From assembly GCA_023313575.1 (NCBI GenBank), contig JAJTTP010000018.1, forward strand, positions 682,001-746,000: a DNA stretch of 64,000 nt, given 5' to 3'. The translations under genes and the position numbers were made by a program. The notes under the pieces were generated by a model. That model was not told the DNA's origin. It made no database searches and was given only the letters and a program-made list of their open reading frames with translations. This DNA is from Eutypella sp. D-1 (Eukaryota > Ascomycota > Sordariomycetes > Xylariales > Diatrypaceae). Below are positions 1 to 11,947 of the stretch, in pieces (the first letter of the stretch is position 1; every line of letters begins with the position of its first letter).

Positions 1-760
1 GGAAGTTCATTGTAGTGGTATGCTAATGTCATACTGCCGGCTCACTTTGTGAGATGCTTCGAAGAGACACTCTCTGCTTGCTGGATAGGTATGGGAGTAA
101 ATAGGACTCTAGAACGTGCTATAGAATCTCGTCTATATATGAGCTAGCGAAGCACTATTTTCATTCGGTAATGCATATTAACCATTGCATCGAGAACTAA
201 CGCAGTGCAACGGTGATAAGCGATGGGCTAGGCGACTTTGACAGTTAATATCAGGCTATTAGCGCAATGTAACTTCAGACCACATCTCGATCTCAACATG
301 TTTCCCCTTTTATCTTTTATTCTTATTCGTACGCATAACAGGTCAAGACCCCATCGTAGTCGTGATAAAGGCGTGATCTACTGGCGAAGAGACCTCTAGG
401 ACTACAGAGATCATGTCCTCTATTGTTCTGGCTATCTGGGATGTTGAGGCTTCTTTGGTTAACGGATTTCTAAATGTGCACAATATTTGGTGACGTACCC
501 CGCTGATAGTGTTGGTGGACTTAGTATAGAGTGATAGATAAAAGCTATAGGATTGTCAATAAATCTGGATGGCATGGCGTAAAGGTCGGATATTCGTTGA
601 AGTCTGTCTCACATAACTATATAGGGGCAAAAGCTCTATAGTCACAAGCGAGAAGGACGCTACCAGAAACTCTGGCTGACTATGACGTGACAGATCGTAC
701 ACTGAGGAGTATAGAGTTACTATTCGATGACTGTTCCTCCCAGTAGCTATACTATGGGCA
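1..760. other. intergenic / no gene seen
   Basis: No open frame of credible length or composition is present on either strand. The sequence is of ordinary composition and is downstream of the minus-strand methyltransferase gene. I see no RNA gene or repeat that I can support. Confidence 0.5.
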
Positions 761-2281
761 TCATTTCTTCTGGGCAAGCCACATCTGGGCCATATATGCA
801 TTCCTCTTCAGCTCACGCTCATCGAACCCGTACGCAGCATACTTGCCCCTCACTTTAGACAGGCCACCCGTAGTTTCCGGAAAGGTCTCCGTCCCGCACG
901 ACTTGGAAGCTTGCCGAAAGTCGAACCCCAAGGCCTCAGATACAAGCACGATCTCGTCCAGAGAGAGCTGCACAAAGGGGCCGGTGCCGTAGAGAAGGGG
1001 ACCAAAATTGATCCAGTGCCCTCCCGCACACAGGAGCTGGTGGATGGTTTCGAGGTAACTCATCAGGTTGCGGGCGGTGTCGATGAAAAAGTGCGTGATG
1101 ATGACGTCGTACTGTCCGCCCGCGTCGGTAAATGCTTGTGTGAAGTCGCCTTCCACCATCAGAACGCGCGACGCATCGAATTGCTTTTCGGGCACATGGA
1201 CAGGCCGCATCAGATCACCCGTCGTGGCGTGATGCGACAAGCCGTCGATGAACGGGTGTAAGGCAATGCTGTCAGGTGAAGAGTTCGCTTCGAGGTAGCG
1301 ATAGACCACAAGCATATAAGTAGACCATTCGTTCTGCACAACCTCAAACGCTGTGTTCATTGTTAGTAGACCATCAATAGGCTATAATTATGCAGCTGGA
1401 CACACCTTCACGTGAAGCAACCTCGTGTCCGAGAGCTCCAAGTCCAGCTCCAGGGAGTAGTACTCTTGCAGTGGCACTCTTGTTACCAGCATTGGATCCA
1501 GGGTATAGCTGCTCCAGCGTATCCAAGATGCAGGGAAAGGCGGCCTCTCGCTCGTGCTCGCCTTCCTTAGCCCAGTCACGTACATAATGTTTCAGGGCCT
1601 GGACCACGCTGGTACGGTCAGGCGAATGGCCGGCTTTCTCCTGCTCCTTGATGAACTCGTGTAGCTCCTGTTTTTCGATCCCGTAGAACGACAGGGAGTG
1701 CTCCACGATGGCATCGCAGATCACGCCGTTCCGGTCGATGAGATGTTCAAGATTATTCAGCTTCTCCTTGTAGTTAACAGCGGACTCCAGTTTCTGTATC
1801 CTGTTAGGGGCTATATCAATCGTGCATGTGCGGCAACAGTCTGACCTTCTTTTGTTGCTTGGATGTGTTTTTATATAGATCCCGCCACCGCTTCACCTCA
1901 GATTTACTAAAGTCCCTATACTTAGAGAATCCCCATAGCGTCTTTAGCAGTCGCCACCGAGGATGGTGAACGTTGTAGTTTCCATGTGACTTATCGAGCC
2001 TATTAAGTAAACGTTCTTTCTCTTCAGTGTGACGCGGCGTGGTCGCCTCCCCGCCGACGACGCCTACGTTAACTGGAACGCCTGCACCAGAGACGATACC
2101 GGGAAGGACTTGTTGCACTGAAAATGCCTTAGCATCGTAGTCCTATCTAGGATCTTTCGAACTTACCTTCGTTGTATTCGGGATGCGGTTCAGGTTCATC
2201 GGTGGCTAAAGCAACCCCCAAGAGGAGGGTGCCCAGTCTCAAACACAGAGCTATGAAGCAGAAGCGAGTTGTGATAAACAT
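761..2281 (-). CDS. N2227 (carnosine N-methyltransferase-like) protein with signal peptide
   Basis: Predicted SAM-dependent methyltransferase of the N2227 family, whose characterised members methylate carnosine to anserine. The model has four exons: 2281-2167, 2117-1846, 1793-1406 and 1350-761. Introns are 49, 52 and 55 nt, with donors GTAAGT, GTCAGA and GTGTGT; the last has a perfect TACTAAC branch site. The product is 454 residues. The SAM-binding motif VLLPGAGLG lies at about 240-248 and continues across the last intron into NEWSTYML. The family-typical GGHWINFGPLLY lies at about 368-379. Residues 1-27 form a basic start plus hydrophobic core ending VALA, which reads as a signal peptide or anchor; most family members are cytosolic/nuclear. 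The start is chosen because only this ATG gives the in-frame first exon and its canonical donor. The family call is firm; substrate and location are inferred. Confidence 0.85.
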
Positions 2282-2947
2282 ATTCGTCTCAGATGAAATT
2301 TAACTATAATTTCATATGCCATATGTTTTTCTCTAGCGGTTTCGACATGTTGGCATACATAGTGGTCAAATTTGCTAGCCTGGAGTACCTTGATGGTCAG
2401 GCTAAGACGCTAATGATTACTGTTATGACCCCTTCGTGGAAATGCTACAAATGCAATTGGTTCTTGGCAGACTGAAAATGCACTCAAAGGATTACCACAC
2501 TCTCAATGAAGGTATTTGTGCAGGACCCTGGATTGCCCGTTCTACCATTGTCCCATTTGGGAAGTATGCACTATCATGAGTTGTAAATTGCATGATGGGA
2601 TTCTGCGTTGTCGATGTAGCTTGGCGTAGTCCACAATAATTGACGGAAGGTAAAGTTGTTAAGATGTGTGAAGGCGGGCACCCATGAAGACGTCAACCTC
2701 CACACTCCGTGGATTGAGGCTCTGCATTCTCTATCCTCAGCATCTATTGTTGTGTTGAGTTGGCAAGCGGGCCATCGAAAAGGGGCTAGGAGGGTGGGAA
2801 ATGCGGGTCACTGTGAACCCCACTTTACCCCTATCAATCATGACTAGGATATCCATGACTTCAAAAGAAATGATACAGTCCATAGAAGTATGAATCATAT
2901 TCGACCATTAAAAATTGTACGCTTTCCCGATATCACTCGTGGTATTC
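2282..2947. other. intergenic, upstream of methyltransferase gene
   Basis: Short open frames on the plus strand (2293-2475 and 2656-2847) show no family resemblance, no splice-linked extension and no fungal start context, so I leave them out. The stretch probably holds the promoter of the methyltransferase gene and the 3' flank of the membrane protein gene. Confidence 0.4.
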
Positions 2948-3812
2948 TCAATCAACTGGAGTCCCGGGAAGTTCATACACCTTCTCTTTTGTGGCGACCC
3001 TGTCGTCCTTCCCCCGGGGCGGACTGTCTTCCAATTCCGCTATGTGGCACATTTTCCCTCTGAGACGAGCTCTCCTTATACACAAGTCGAATCTGCGTCT
3101 TCGTATCAACAGAACACCAAGAGCAAGAACTACGACCAAGATCACGACACCGACACCCAAAGCGGCCCGGACGCCAGTCGAGAACCCGGCTCCCGCCGGC
3201 TCCACGGCGCCCTCTCCTGATTGAAATCCCGGACTGTAAGTTCCCTCGGGAAGCCCCGGAAGCGCCAATGTGGTGATTGTAGGGACGTCTGTGCCGTCAC
3301 CGCCGCTTTCCACGTTGTCCGAGCGTATGTGGAAGCTGTCGCTTGCTGCCAACACGTCGAGATTCACGCCATCCACTATCACGATTCTGAATTGGGGCTC
3401 CCGGACATCGACGTCCTCGGGAATCGTCCAGGCATATGTGTTATTCAAGTCTTCGCAGTGATCTCCGAGAGCCCTGCGCGGGTCCGGGGCGTAGGTGAAG
3501 CTGCCGTGGTCTGTGCATCGCGGTGTCAGTTCCCGCATTGCGCTACTAATGAGTAGGTATCCCGTGTTAGCCCGGAGCATACGTACCTAACACTGTCACG
3601 TTCACAAAATCCGCCGTGTCCTTGTGCCGCGCGGACAGCAGGAAGATACTGCACACGTATGCGCTCCCCGGCACGATGCCCTCGGCAGGCCACGCGCGGA
3701 AGAAGATATCCATGCGGTCGCCGGGGCGGAAGACGTCCTCACTGCTCGGGCGCCATACCGCGCTGCTAGCATCGCCGGGTTGGCACGGCGCGATCATCTC
3801 GTTCGCCGCCAT
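2948..3812 (-). CDS. single-pass membrane protein, function unknown
   Basis: I do not recognise this protein. The best model joins 3812-3587 to 3510-2948 across a 76-nt intron (donor GTACGT, branch-like GCTAAC, acceptor CACAG), giving 262 residues in one frame. Two nearer AG sites would shift the frame. The N-terminal part has conserved-looking segments (CQPGD, RPGDR, FRAWPAEG) and several cysteines, suggesting an extracellular domain. A membrane segment at about 185-205 (GVGVVILVVVLALGVLL) is followed by RRRR and a charged tail of about 50 residues, so the N-terminus is expected outside. No signal peptide precedes it in this frame. An acceptor-like AG at 3867 leaves room for an upstream exon, so the start is unresolved and partial decay is possible. 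Confidence 0.6.
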
Positions 3813-4421
3813 CCCGGCAAGGGGTGAATCGTTCCGGATGGTATGGAGTCGAGCTGATGGTTCAGGCTGGTATAACTATAGGGTATACGTAGAACCGAGT
3901 ATGCCGCATTAATAGCTACTTGAACCTGGAAAGAAAGACGCTGCACCCTAAAGAGGACGGTTGGGGGTATAAGCAGACCGCGGACTTTCCTGTGCTTCCG
4001 TGCTCGTGCCCCGCCAACAAGGCTTGTTTCAACCCCCTTCTCCGGGGTACAGAAGGCTAGCCGCATGCCTAAATTCCCCGAGAACACAGAATTGGGTGTC
4101 ACAGCCACACCACTAGCAATCCCGCAGTCGCACACGGGATTACCATCGACGGGGCACAGGGACGCCCGGTTTTCTGCCCATGCCATCCATCGCCTTGCCA
4201 TGTGTCTACCGGTCGAACTACCAGACCCCCATGTTGGATGGCTGGATTGCTTGGAATTGGGGCACAAGAACGTTTCTGCATTCTCTATGGGCATTTCTCC
4301 CCAAGTTTTGAGCGAGTTGTGTGGTAGCGGTAGCGGCAACACAGAGGCTTAGACACCACATGTACTTCCCATGTACGATGGAGATCTCTAAGAATAGACC
4401 TCCCCCCCCCCTCCCCCGCAT
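3813..4421 (-). other. possible upstream exon(s) of the membrane protein gene
   Basis: An ATG at 4361 (minus) begins a moderately hydrophobic run (WCLSLCVAATATTQLAQ) that could be a signal peptide. Further along the minus strand another frame holds a cysteine-spaced stretch (CPVDGNPVCDCG) near 4130. I could not find one splice pattern linking these to the downstream exon, so they may be missing 5' exons, a separate small secreted protein, or chance frames. The 95-codon plus-strand frame opposite has no recognisable features. A C-rich tract sits near 4403-4418. Confidence 0.2.
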
Positions 4422-5274
4422 GACTTTAGGAACACTAGCAAGCGTGTGAGTGTAGATGTTGATTCAGGGATCTAGATGGGTCCTTGGAATCACCTTCTCA
4501 CCTATACCTCTGTCCCATGAAACAGGAGCTAGTATATACCCACGGCCTATGGCGGGCTTCGCTTCGCTTCACAGACACCAACGGGAAGAAGAACAACGTA
4601 TCTGTGAGAGGAGATAAGCATTTGCTCGCTATTATTACTTGACTGAAACAGGAATCTTCTGCTCCGTTCATATACCGTTATTGGCGTGAGAACAGTGACG
4701 GTCTCGATTTTTTTGTGACACTTTCTTTCTCCGTGGCAAAGTGATGGTCCAGGCTAGGCTGATCGTGAAGTAGGGCTATTAACGACGCGCAGGCAAGTCG
4801 CAGCGTAGGATAGGTTAGGTAGTTCGAATCCCACACAACACACATCAGATGCTTTCATTTTCTTTAGCGCGGGACAGCAAGCCCCTAATTATGGCACCTT
4901 ACTGCCGCGATCGAAATGGAGGAATCAGATTGGTTCAGCTACTTTCAGATAGTGAGAAGGAAGATGTGCTTTATATACATCTCAGTCTTGAACTTCAGAA
5001 ATACATCAATCACATGTATGTAAGTAAGTGTTAGGTAGAAGAAACCCAAATTTGAATGGTATAATATGATATGATATGACATGATGCAACAGCCGTACCC
5101 TATACCTATACGCCAGCGCTGCGCTCTGTATCGCTGCCACACCCATTGCCCATCCCCATCCATTCATCTACATCATCGTCATCAACATCATGGTATATCC
5201 CATCCCATCCCACACACAAAACCAGCTATAATATCTCCCGTCCTCCCCCCCCCCTACCCCCCGCGGTTACTGTC
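4422..5274. other. intergenic, 3' of tep1
   Basis: No gene is supported. The stretch contains a degenerate ATGAT-type microsatellite near 5066-5085 and C-rich tracts near 5246-5262 just beyond the tep1 stop codon. A GTTCGAATCCC segment near 4821 resembles a tRNA T-loop but no tRNA fold can be built around it. Confidence 0.4.
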
Positions 5275-7612
5275 TTAACTTGTCTTCCCCGTACTCCCCC
5301 CACCACTACCACCAACATCACGACCGCCACCACTACCACCACCGCCGCCGCCGCTGTCACCGTCAGGACTAGGCAGTTTTTCCGCATACGCTTCGAGCGC
5401 CTTATCCCCTTTCTGAGTCTTCTTCCCTGGATCTTCATACGCATCTGCATTTCCACCCGCACCCACGCCCACATCCCCGTCCCCGTCCCCACCACCACCA
5501 CCATCCAACCCAACATCACTCCTCACACGCCTCAAATCATCCTCCTCCTCCCCCCGCTCCCCCTCAACACCACCCCCACCACCCACATCCAACACCGAAA
5601 CAGCATCCCCATCCCCAGCGCCGCCCCGGATACTACTAGCCTGGCTGACATCAGCGCTATCGGGGCTCTTGGTGCGTAGGCCGAGGCCGCGCTCCGCGGC
5701 GTCGGGGGGTTGTTCGGTCTGTTCGCCGCCTTGCCAGTCCGCGGGGCGCATTTGGGGGATTGCGGTGCCTGCTTCGGGTTCGAGTTTGGGTTCGGCTGAG
5801 GGAGATGTGTGGGTAGTTTCTTGCGCCTTCTTCTCTTCTTTCGGCTGCTCGTCCCGATCCCCGCCGACCTTTTCCGCGGGGGCAGCCTCCCCCTCGTCGC
5901 CCGCGGGCCCAACAGCGCGCCAAACGACAGCGATGCGGTCCGCGGCGCGTGTGCCTTTCTGGCTGGACCCCTTGATGCCATCCATCTTATCCCAATCGAT
6001 CTCAAAGACGCCGGCGTCGTCGGGGACGCCCCCTTGTTCGGGCCCGCGGCCCTCGAAGTAGGTGTTGAACCAGACGTGCGCGACGGCCGTGACCATCGTC
6101 AGCCCCATGGAGCTCGGCGCCCGGTTCCGTCGCTCCACTGTGATGTTCACGTCGCTGTTCGGTACCCGGATCGCTGTCCGCGGCTTGAAGATTACCGCGC
6201 GGCCGCCGGGCTCTGTCTCGGCGTCGGTGTTGCCGTTGGCGGGTGAGGATGCGTCGTCGCCTGAGCCCCGGCTCTGCCGTTCCCTGTCTATTGAGAGCGC
6301 GGAGGATGTGATGGAGGTCGGGGAGGAGTCCGCGGACTCGTTGCCCGTGGGGGTCATGGACGGCGACTTCGCGTCGGGGTCCGTCGGGGGCTTAGGGGTC
6401 TGTGCCCGCGACGAGCTCCGTGATACCTTGGAGATCAGCTTCGAGGCCCTCTTGCCCATCTTCGCCTTGGTAGACTTCATTGACGACGGGGTGCCCGTGT
6501 CGGAGCGGTCAGGCGGCAAGACGACCGGCGAGGCGTCCGCATTCTTCTCGCCCCCGCCTCGCGCATCGTCCAGGATCTCCTGCTCGGGGACCGGGGTGGC
6601 GGCGCTGCCGTAGCCCGCCATATCGTATAACATACCGACGACCCCACCACCACCGCCGGCGGAGGGCGGGTCGCCCTCGACGATATAGCGCTCTTTCTTG
6701 GTGAAGGTGTGGAAGATGCGGATCTTCTTGCCCTGATCGACGTAGCCCTCGACGGCGAGCTTGACACCATTGCGCAGGCCCCAGACGTGGATCTCGAGGA
6801 TCTCGACGGCGCGGTCGACGTAGCGTCTGCGCCCCGCGCCATCGTCACCCCCGCGCGCCCAGCGCTCCGCGTACGCTACCGTGCGCAGCTGGCTCGGGAT
6901 CGACACGCCGGGTCCCATGCGCGGACGCATCCGACGCTCCGTGAACCGCGCCAGCGCCTCCTCCGGCGTCCACCCGCACTCCGTGATCAGGTAGCAGCAG
7001 GCGACGGTGCCGCTGCGCCCTTTGCCTGCCTTGCAGTGTACCACGGCGACGCGGCGTCCACCGCCCGGCTTCCGGTTCTCCTTCCACGCGTCGACGATCT
7101 TCTCCTTCAAGTGGTGCTTGTTGTCCTTGTGATGGTCATCTGCGGCAGTGGTGGGAACAGGGGCGTCGGGGTCGTTTCCGTTGAGCCAGTTCCGCATGCT
7201 CGCCATGATCAGGGGTATTAATCGAAAGGGCGGCGGGTGGTGGTCTGGCCAGGGATAATGTCGGATCCGGTTATATACGAGATTATCGGGGTATCCCGTG
7301 CCCTCGGCGCGGAACTCCCATATCGCCCAGTCGTCGCTATGTTTTGAGTCGAGGAATTCGACCAGGCGGTCGAGGGGGTTGCGATATGCGCGCTGGGGGT
7401 ACGTCTGCGAAGGTCCGGATCTATGGTCGGGTCAAGATCAGTATACATCTATTTCCATTGTGTAAATTCTCTCGACGTTCAATGGAATAATTGGATGGAA
7501 GGAATTCAACGTACGTAGCGATGATATTGTCGGTCACATAACAGAGATCGAGTCCTGCCTCGGGGTGTCTGGCGCGAGGTCCGGCGACGATCTGGCGAAG
7601 CAGAGACGCCAT
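5275..7612 (-). CDS. tep1: PTEN-type phosphatidylinositol-3,4,5-trisphosphate 3-phosphatase
   Basis: Lipid phosphatase of the PTEN family (fungal Tep1), which removes the 3-phosphate of PtdIns(3,4,5)P3 and so opposes PI3-kinase signalling at membranes. Exon 1 is 7612-7515 and exon 2 is 7420-5275, split by a 94-nt intron (donor GTACGT, acceptor CCATAG); the product is 747 residues. The order is PTEN-like: DLCYVTDNIIA at 22-32, NFRAEGTGYP-type segment near 68-77, WPDHHPPP loop at 90-97 with the general-acid Asp92, then the P-loop HCKAGKGRSGT at 161-171 with Cys162 and Arg168. A C2-like region follows, including VWFNTYFEG. Two long insertions or tails rich in Ser, Gly, Glu and Asp (about 310-430 and after about 570) look disordered. 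All catalytic residues are intact. It is longer than human PTEN (403 aa) mainly through these low-complexity parts. Confidence 0.93.
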
Positions 7613-9649
7613 TGTTACGCTACCTACGTACCAACCAGGTAGTAGTATCAACGAAGAATTGTAAATGAGACCAAAGTTTCAATTAAAAAAATTAATAAAA
7701 TAAAAGAATTCACATCTTCCGGTGTCTTTAAAAATCATGTAAAGTTTTTGGAGGGGGGTATTGGATTCAATTCAATTGATCAAGTTGAACGGGTTCCCTC
7801 ATCATCATCCACCCCCCTTGTTCTCTCCCTCTCTGCCCGCTCCCCCTTTGCCCGACAAAACCTTGGAGTGTTTTAGTTTAGGGGTGCGTGCAAGAGTTCC
7901 GGGGGTGGTTGCTGGATCTACGTCATTGACAAAAGGGAAAGTGTGGCAAGGCATACTGGACCTCCACTATTGAGATTGTGGCTGAGGTACATAAGGGAAA
8001 GTTACTGTAGATAATGGCCCGTTGTCCAGCACAACCGAAGGTATCCACAGAAGTACACCGAAGGGTCGCGTGATAAGCCAACTACGACCGCAGAGGTGCA
8101 GGTGGGTATGTAATAATATGTATGTATGAAGGACAGCTAAGTCAGGTTACCTACGCAGGTACATACCATACCTACATTCGTCCGGCCGGCTGGCCGGCTG
8201 GTCGGCAAGCAAGTACACCTCCAGGGCAAAGTTCGCACCCTCCTACCTACTCTCAACACCGGGAACTCCGAAAAGCCTCTCTCTCCCCCCAATCTCGTAA
8301 ATTGATAACCCCCAAATCAATCACTTAATTCCCATGACTCAAAGCTGCCCAGAGAGGGAGCCCCGGGGCTGGCTGGCTGCCCATGGATAGGTAAGGTAGG
8401 TATAAAAGCTACCTAGCTTTTACTTTTTAGGGTCGGGATCGCCCGGGAGTGGAGAAAAGTCATCTGTACATACATAGCCTACCCTACCTGCCCTACCGCC
8501 CTACCAGCTAACCAGCCAGCTAACCAGCCAGCTAACCAACCAACCCAAATACAGTACTTAAGTATTTGGAGGTAGTTTAGCAAGCAATTAGGAGAGAGGG
8601 ATCCGGTGACGATTAATTGGCCTGTTATATACATACTATACTATACGTGCGGCCCTGCCTGGTCCGGCATGTGAAAGAATGCATGGAAGACGAAAAAAAA
8701 AAAAAAAAAAAACTAGCATCCGTAACTGCCATCCATATGATCCAACCCAACCAACTATTGTATTTCCTGCGCGGAGGGCCTGGCAATGTCTGTTGCCTTG
8801 GGCTGACTGACTGACTGACTGGATCACCTTCAGTCATATAGGTAGGCACCTACCTACATAAGCAGGCAGGCAAGTCCACATACATAGTTAGTTGCAGTGG
8901 GAAGTTCAATCCAGTTCATTTCATTTGCACCCGGTTCACCGGATTTTTATATATGTAAAAATCCATGTCCTTATTTTCGCATAGACGACATATATAATAG
9001 AGCGTGATGTGCAGTCCAGGACCTGGGGCCAAAAAAAAAAGACTTTATCATCGTAACGCCTCTCCCCACTCGACTTGACAAGTAAACAGAAAAGACGAAA
9101 GGAGGAAAAGAAAAGGACAAGAGGAAAAACGTTTAGAACCATGCGACAACAAGTACACGAAAAGCAGGTACAATATAGAGAGAGAGTAGAACAGCACGGG
9201 TACTACATCGCCAGTTCCGGGGAGAGACTGACTGTATGTGTATCGTATCGTAGCGTATCGTATCGTCTGCTCAAACTCCTGCCGAGACTGTAAGAGAGCC
9301 CATATGTCTCGTTCCAATTTTATAGGATGCCATGTCCATGTCCATGCCCATGCCATGCCGTGTCCATCTTTAAACTCCGTTCACTTCCAAGGCTGTCCTC
9401 GTTATATCATCATGCCTCTTGGTCCATCGTAAAGCAACTCGGCCCTACCCCACCACCACCGCCGCCCTCCCCATCCGCAGAGTTGTGTATTTGGCCTCCT
9501 TCTACGTGTCGTGTTGCGCATGACTCGGGATTTTGGGAAAGTCTCCGCCGCCGGCTGAAACGTGTATGTCTTGTCGCCGTATCACCTTCAGGCGTCCGAC
9601 CGTGACCGAGATCGCCGCGTGGGCTCATGCCATATTTCTCTCTCTCCCC
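7613..9649. other. 2-kb intergenic region rich in simple repeats
   Basis: No gene is supported. It contains scattered TACCTA/TAGGTA-type words (8100-8170, 8390-8480, 8840-8860), a CCAGCTAA-type tandem near 8508-8550, a short TGAC tetranucleotide run near 8804-8820, a 20-A run at 8693-8712 and a CGTAT pentanucleotide array near 9240-9270. An 8-bp inverted repeat with a 2-nt spacer (AAAAGCTA/TAGCTTTT) lies at 8404-8421 next to a TATAAAAG sequence. The region is the shared upstream side of tep1 and the 3' side of the Pom33 gene. Confidence 0.45.
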
Positions 9650-10735
9650 TTACGAGGTCTTCTTGGGGACCGCAGAGCCGTTGTTAACGTACTTGCTGAT
9701 ATCGGTGATGTCGTGGAACTGGCGTGCCGCGTTCTTGATAGCTTCCCAGACCCCTCGGACGGCAGGGGGGACGTTCTGGTCGCCAACCAGGGAGTCGCCG
9801 TAGGCCTCGAAATGACCGAAGGCATGCTGCACGTGGGTACTCTGGGCAAACCGGGCGCGGATGAAGGCGGTGTAGAGGGTAAGCAGGATCCAAGAGCGGC
9901 GCTGGAAGAATATGGCAGCCAAAACAATGCGAACCCAGAGGAGGATCTCCAGGGCCGACACGATCGACATGGAGGCATCGTAGTAAGCCTTGACGAAGTT
10001 ACCGATAAGATCGGCGATGGGGTTCGTCTGCTTGGCACCAGGAGAGCTACCGGCGGGAGCCGGCTTGGGCGGCTGGACAGTCGGGATCACATTGGCTCGG
10101 GTGTAGGTGGCCACGTGGAAGACAGAGTAGATGCCATAAGGCAGCAGGGCGAGGGGGAACTGAGGAGCGAAGAGCCAGACAAGCGCCATGACTTTTAAGA
10201 ACAGGCGTCAGCTACTTTAGCCTGAAATGGGGAGGACGGAGACCAAGGTAAAGATGAAACGTACCTAGATATTGAACATTCTCATCTGAAAGAAGCCCAA
10301 CAATGCTGCCTGGGTATTTCGCGCCAATCTTTTGCTTAGCCCGCCAGGTCTTATAGACAACAATCCCGTATGTCAAGGCCGCAGAGATGAAGGCGGTGCG
10401 ATAGGTGATCTGGCCCGAACGGCTGTACCAGTTGAAGGAAATAAACGAGAAGGAGTATCGTAGCAGGCAGAGAAGAAGACTCAGGTGTCTACGGTGAGAA
10501 CTGTTAGCATCTCTGTAGCTCATCCCATCTCATGTCGTAGCTAGCTACCGCGAATTCATTCTGATCGCAGCAGCTGACAAGTCAATTGTACTCGAGGCCT
10601 CCGGCCACAAAGGCAGTGAAAAGAATCGAGGATTAAAAAATAGACCTACCCGGCGAACCATGCAAATTGTAATGTCTTCACGAGCTGAAGAAGCCTCTCG
10701 CCGAGAGGCAGATTGGCTGGAGGGGGGGGTGCCAT
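9650..10735 (-). CDS. Pom33/TMEM33-family nuclear envelope and ER membrane protein
   Basis: Integral membrane protein of the TMEM33/Pom33 family; yeast Pom33 and fission yeast Tts1 act at the nuclear envelope and ER, in nuclear pore distribution and membrane shaping. Three exons: 10735-10650, 10488-10265 and 10191-9650. Introns are 161 nt (GTAGGT...CCGTAG) and 73 nt (GTACGT...AAAAG). The product is 283 residues. Exon 1 reads MAPPPPANLPLGERLLQLVK, then a hydrophobic stretch continues through the splice (FAWFAG/HLSLLLCLLRY). Hydrophobic segments lie at about 24-45, 58-77, 101-125 and 183-205, with family-like stretches YRTAFISAALTYGIVVYK and VWLFAPQFPLALLPY. A run of eight Cs in codons 3-5 is in frame. 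The family assignment is strong; the precise role is inferred. Confidence 0.88.
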
Positions 10736-11494
10736 CGCGCAATAAATTTGCTACTATTCAATTCTCCCAGATAACTAACTATTCGGCGGGTAATGAAACG
10801 GAGTACTGGATTGAATATTATGTAGAAGATGTGGTATTATGATGCGACAAGCGTTGCTCTCTGTTCTCTGTTCTCGTGTCTGTGTCGCGGAGGTTGGGAT
10901 TATCAATGGTGGGAAAGTCAGGTTCTGTTAATGATAAGTGGCAGGTGGAAAGGATTTGAAGGTTCCTGAAAGTCCTTCCAAGCTTGCTGGTACTAAGTAG
11001 TTGTAGGTGGTAAGGTCAAGTGGTGAAGTACCTAAACCAAGGTGGTACAGGTACATGGAGGTGGAATGACGACGACAGCTTGCACCAACCCCATTCACAT
11101 TATAGCTCCGTGTTAAGTTATGTCACTTATGTGTCATGCTCAAAAGTATATACGAAAAGCCTTATGTACCTAGGTACTTGCTCTAACCTTGAATTGGCTG
11201 TGGCTAATGCGTCATAGCGACAACATGTGCAGGGATAGTCTACTTTGTACCTATGGTAGGTAAATGCACATAAGAGAATATGAATTTATGTAAAGCTACT
11301 GCACTAGTTACTGCTTAATTAAATACTTTTAGTAATCCTTGGCTTTTTTTTTTCTGTTCAAGATGTTCAAGCCTGCCTATTGTTTCCACAGAGTTACATT
11401 GTTAATGTGACAATGGCAGCATGGCAGTCACCAAATACCACTACTCAGTAGGAAGCCAATGAGACATGAACGCCTCCAATACTACGGTGGGCTA
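10736..11494. other. intergenic, no gene seen
   Basis: Ordinary composition without a credible coding frame. It has scattered TACCTAGGTA-like words near 11165-11175 and 11250-11260. It forms the left flank of the MITE-like element. Confidence 0.4.
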
Positions 11495-11525
11495 TAGCGC
11501 TGACTGTCTCGATTCCCTTTTTTTT
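11495..11525 (+). repeat. left terminal inverted repeat of MITE-like element
   Basis: The left arm begins TAGCGCTGACTG and runs into a T-tract. It pairs with the reverse complement of 12297-12326. Confidence 0.7.
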
Positions 11526-11947
11526 TAAAAAAAATACATGCACCCCAATTCAAATAAAGGGTGTACTAGCAGCCAGTTGGTGATTTTCAACGCTTTTTTA
11601 AATGCATATACCATTTTAAAACGATAACGTACCCGCTATATACCTCTTCCATACATAACATCATATCTTTTTATTACAACTTATCACGGGCTATCGCCGG
11701 CCTATAGTAACCGGGATCGTTGCCCGGCCACCACTAGCCCACATCGGGATAGGTGTTATCGATACCGTATAATCGATAGCGCCCATAACCGATATGTTAT
11801 TGAATAGAATAGAATAGATCAGTAGATAGATGCTTTCCCTTTTACAATAACAACCAGAGTCCAGATCCCAGAATATATCAGTGTTTACTATCGTAACGTA
11901 GCTACTCGGTGTTATTGGGAAGGACCAATAAGCACAGGCCATCGTAA

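Noticed and set aside
911..1261. 116-codon plus-strand frame opposite the methyltransferase
   Set aside because: It lies antisense to the well-supported N2227 exon and shows no family features.
4760..4840. Possible tRNA because of GTTCGAATCCC near 4821
   Set aside because: The flanking bases do not form a T-stem, and no acceptor or anticodon stem can be paired at the right distances.
5146..6613. Several long plus-strand frames opposite tep1
   Set aside because: They are mirror frames of the G+C-rich, repetitive tep1 coding strand.
10545..10742. 65-codon minus frame overlapping the first Pom33 exon
   Set aside because: It is the wrong frame; the correct frame reads MAPPPPANLPLGERL and splices in phase to exon 2.
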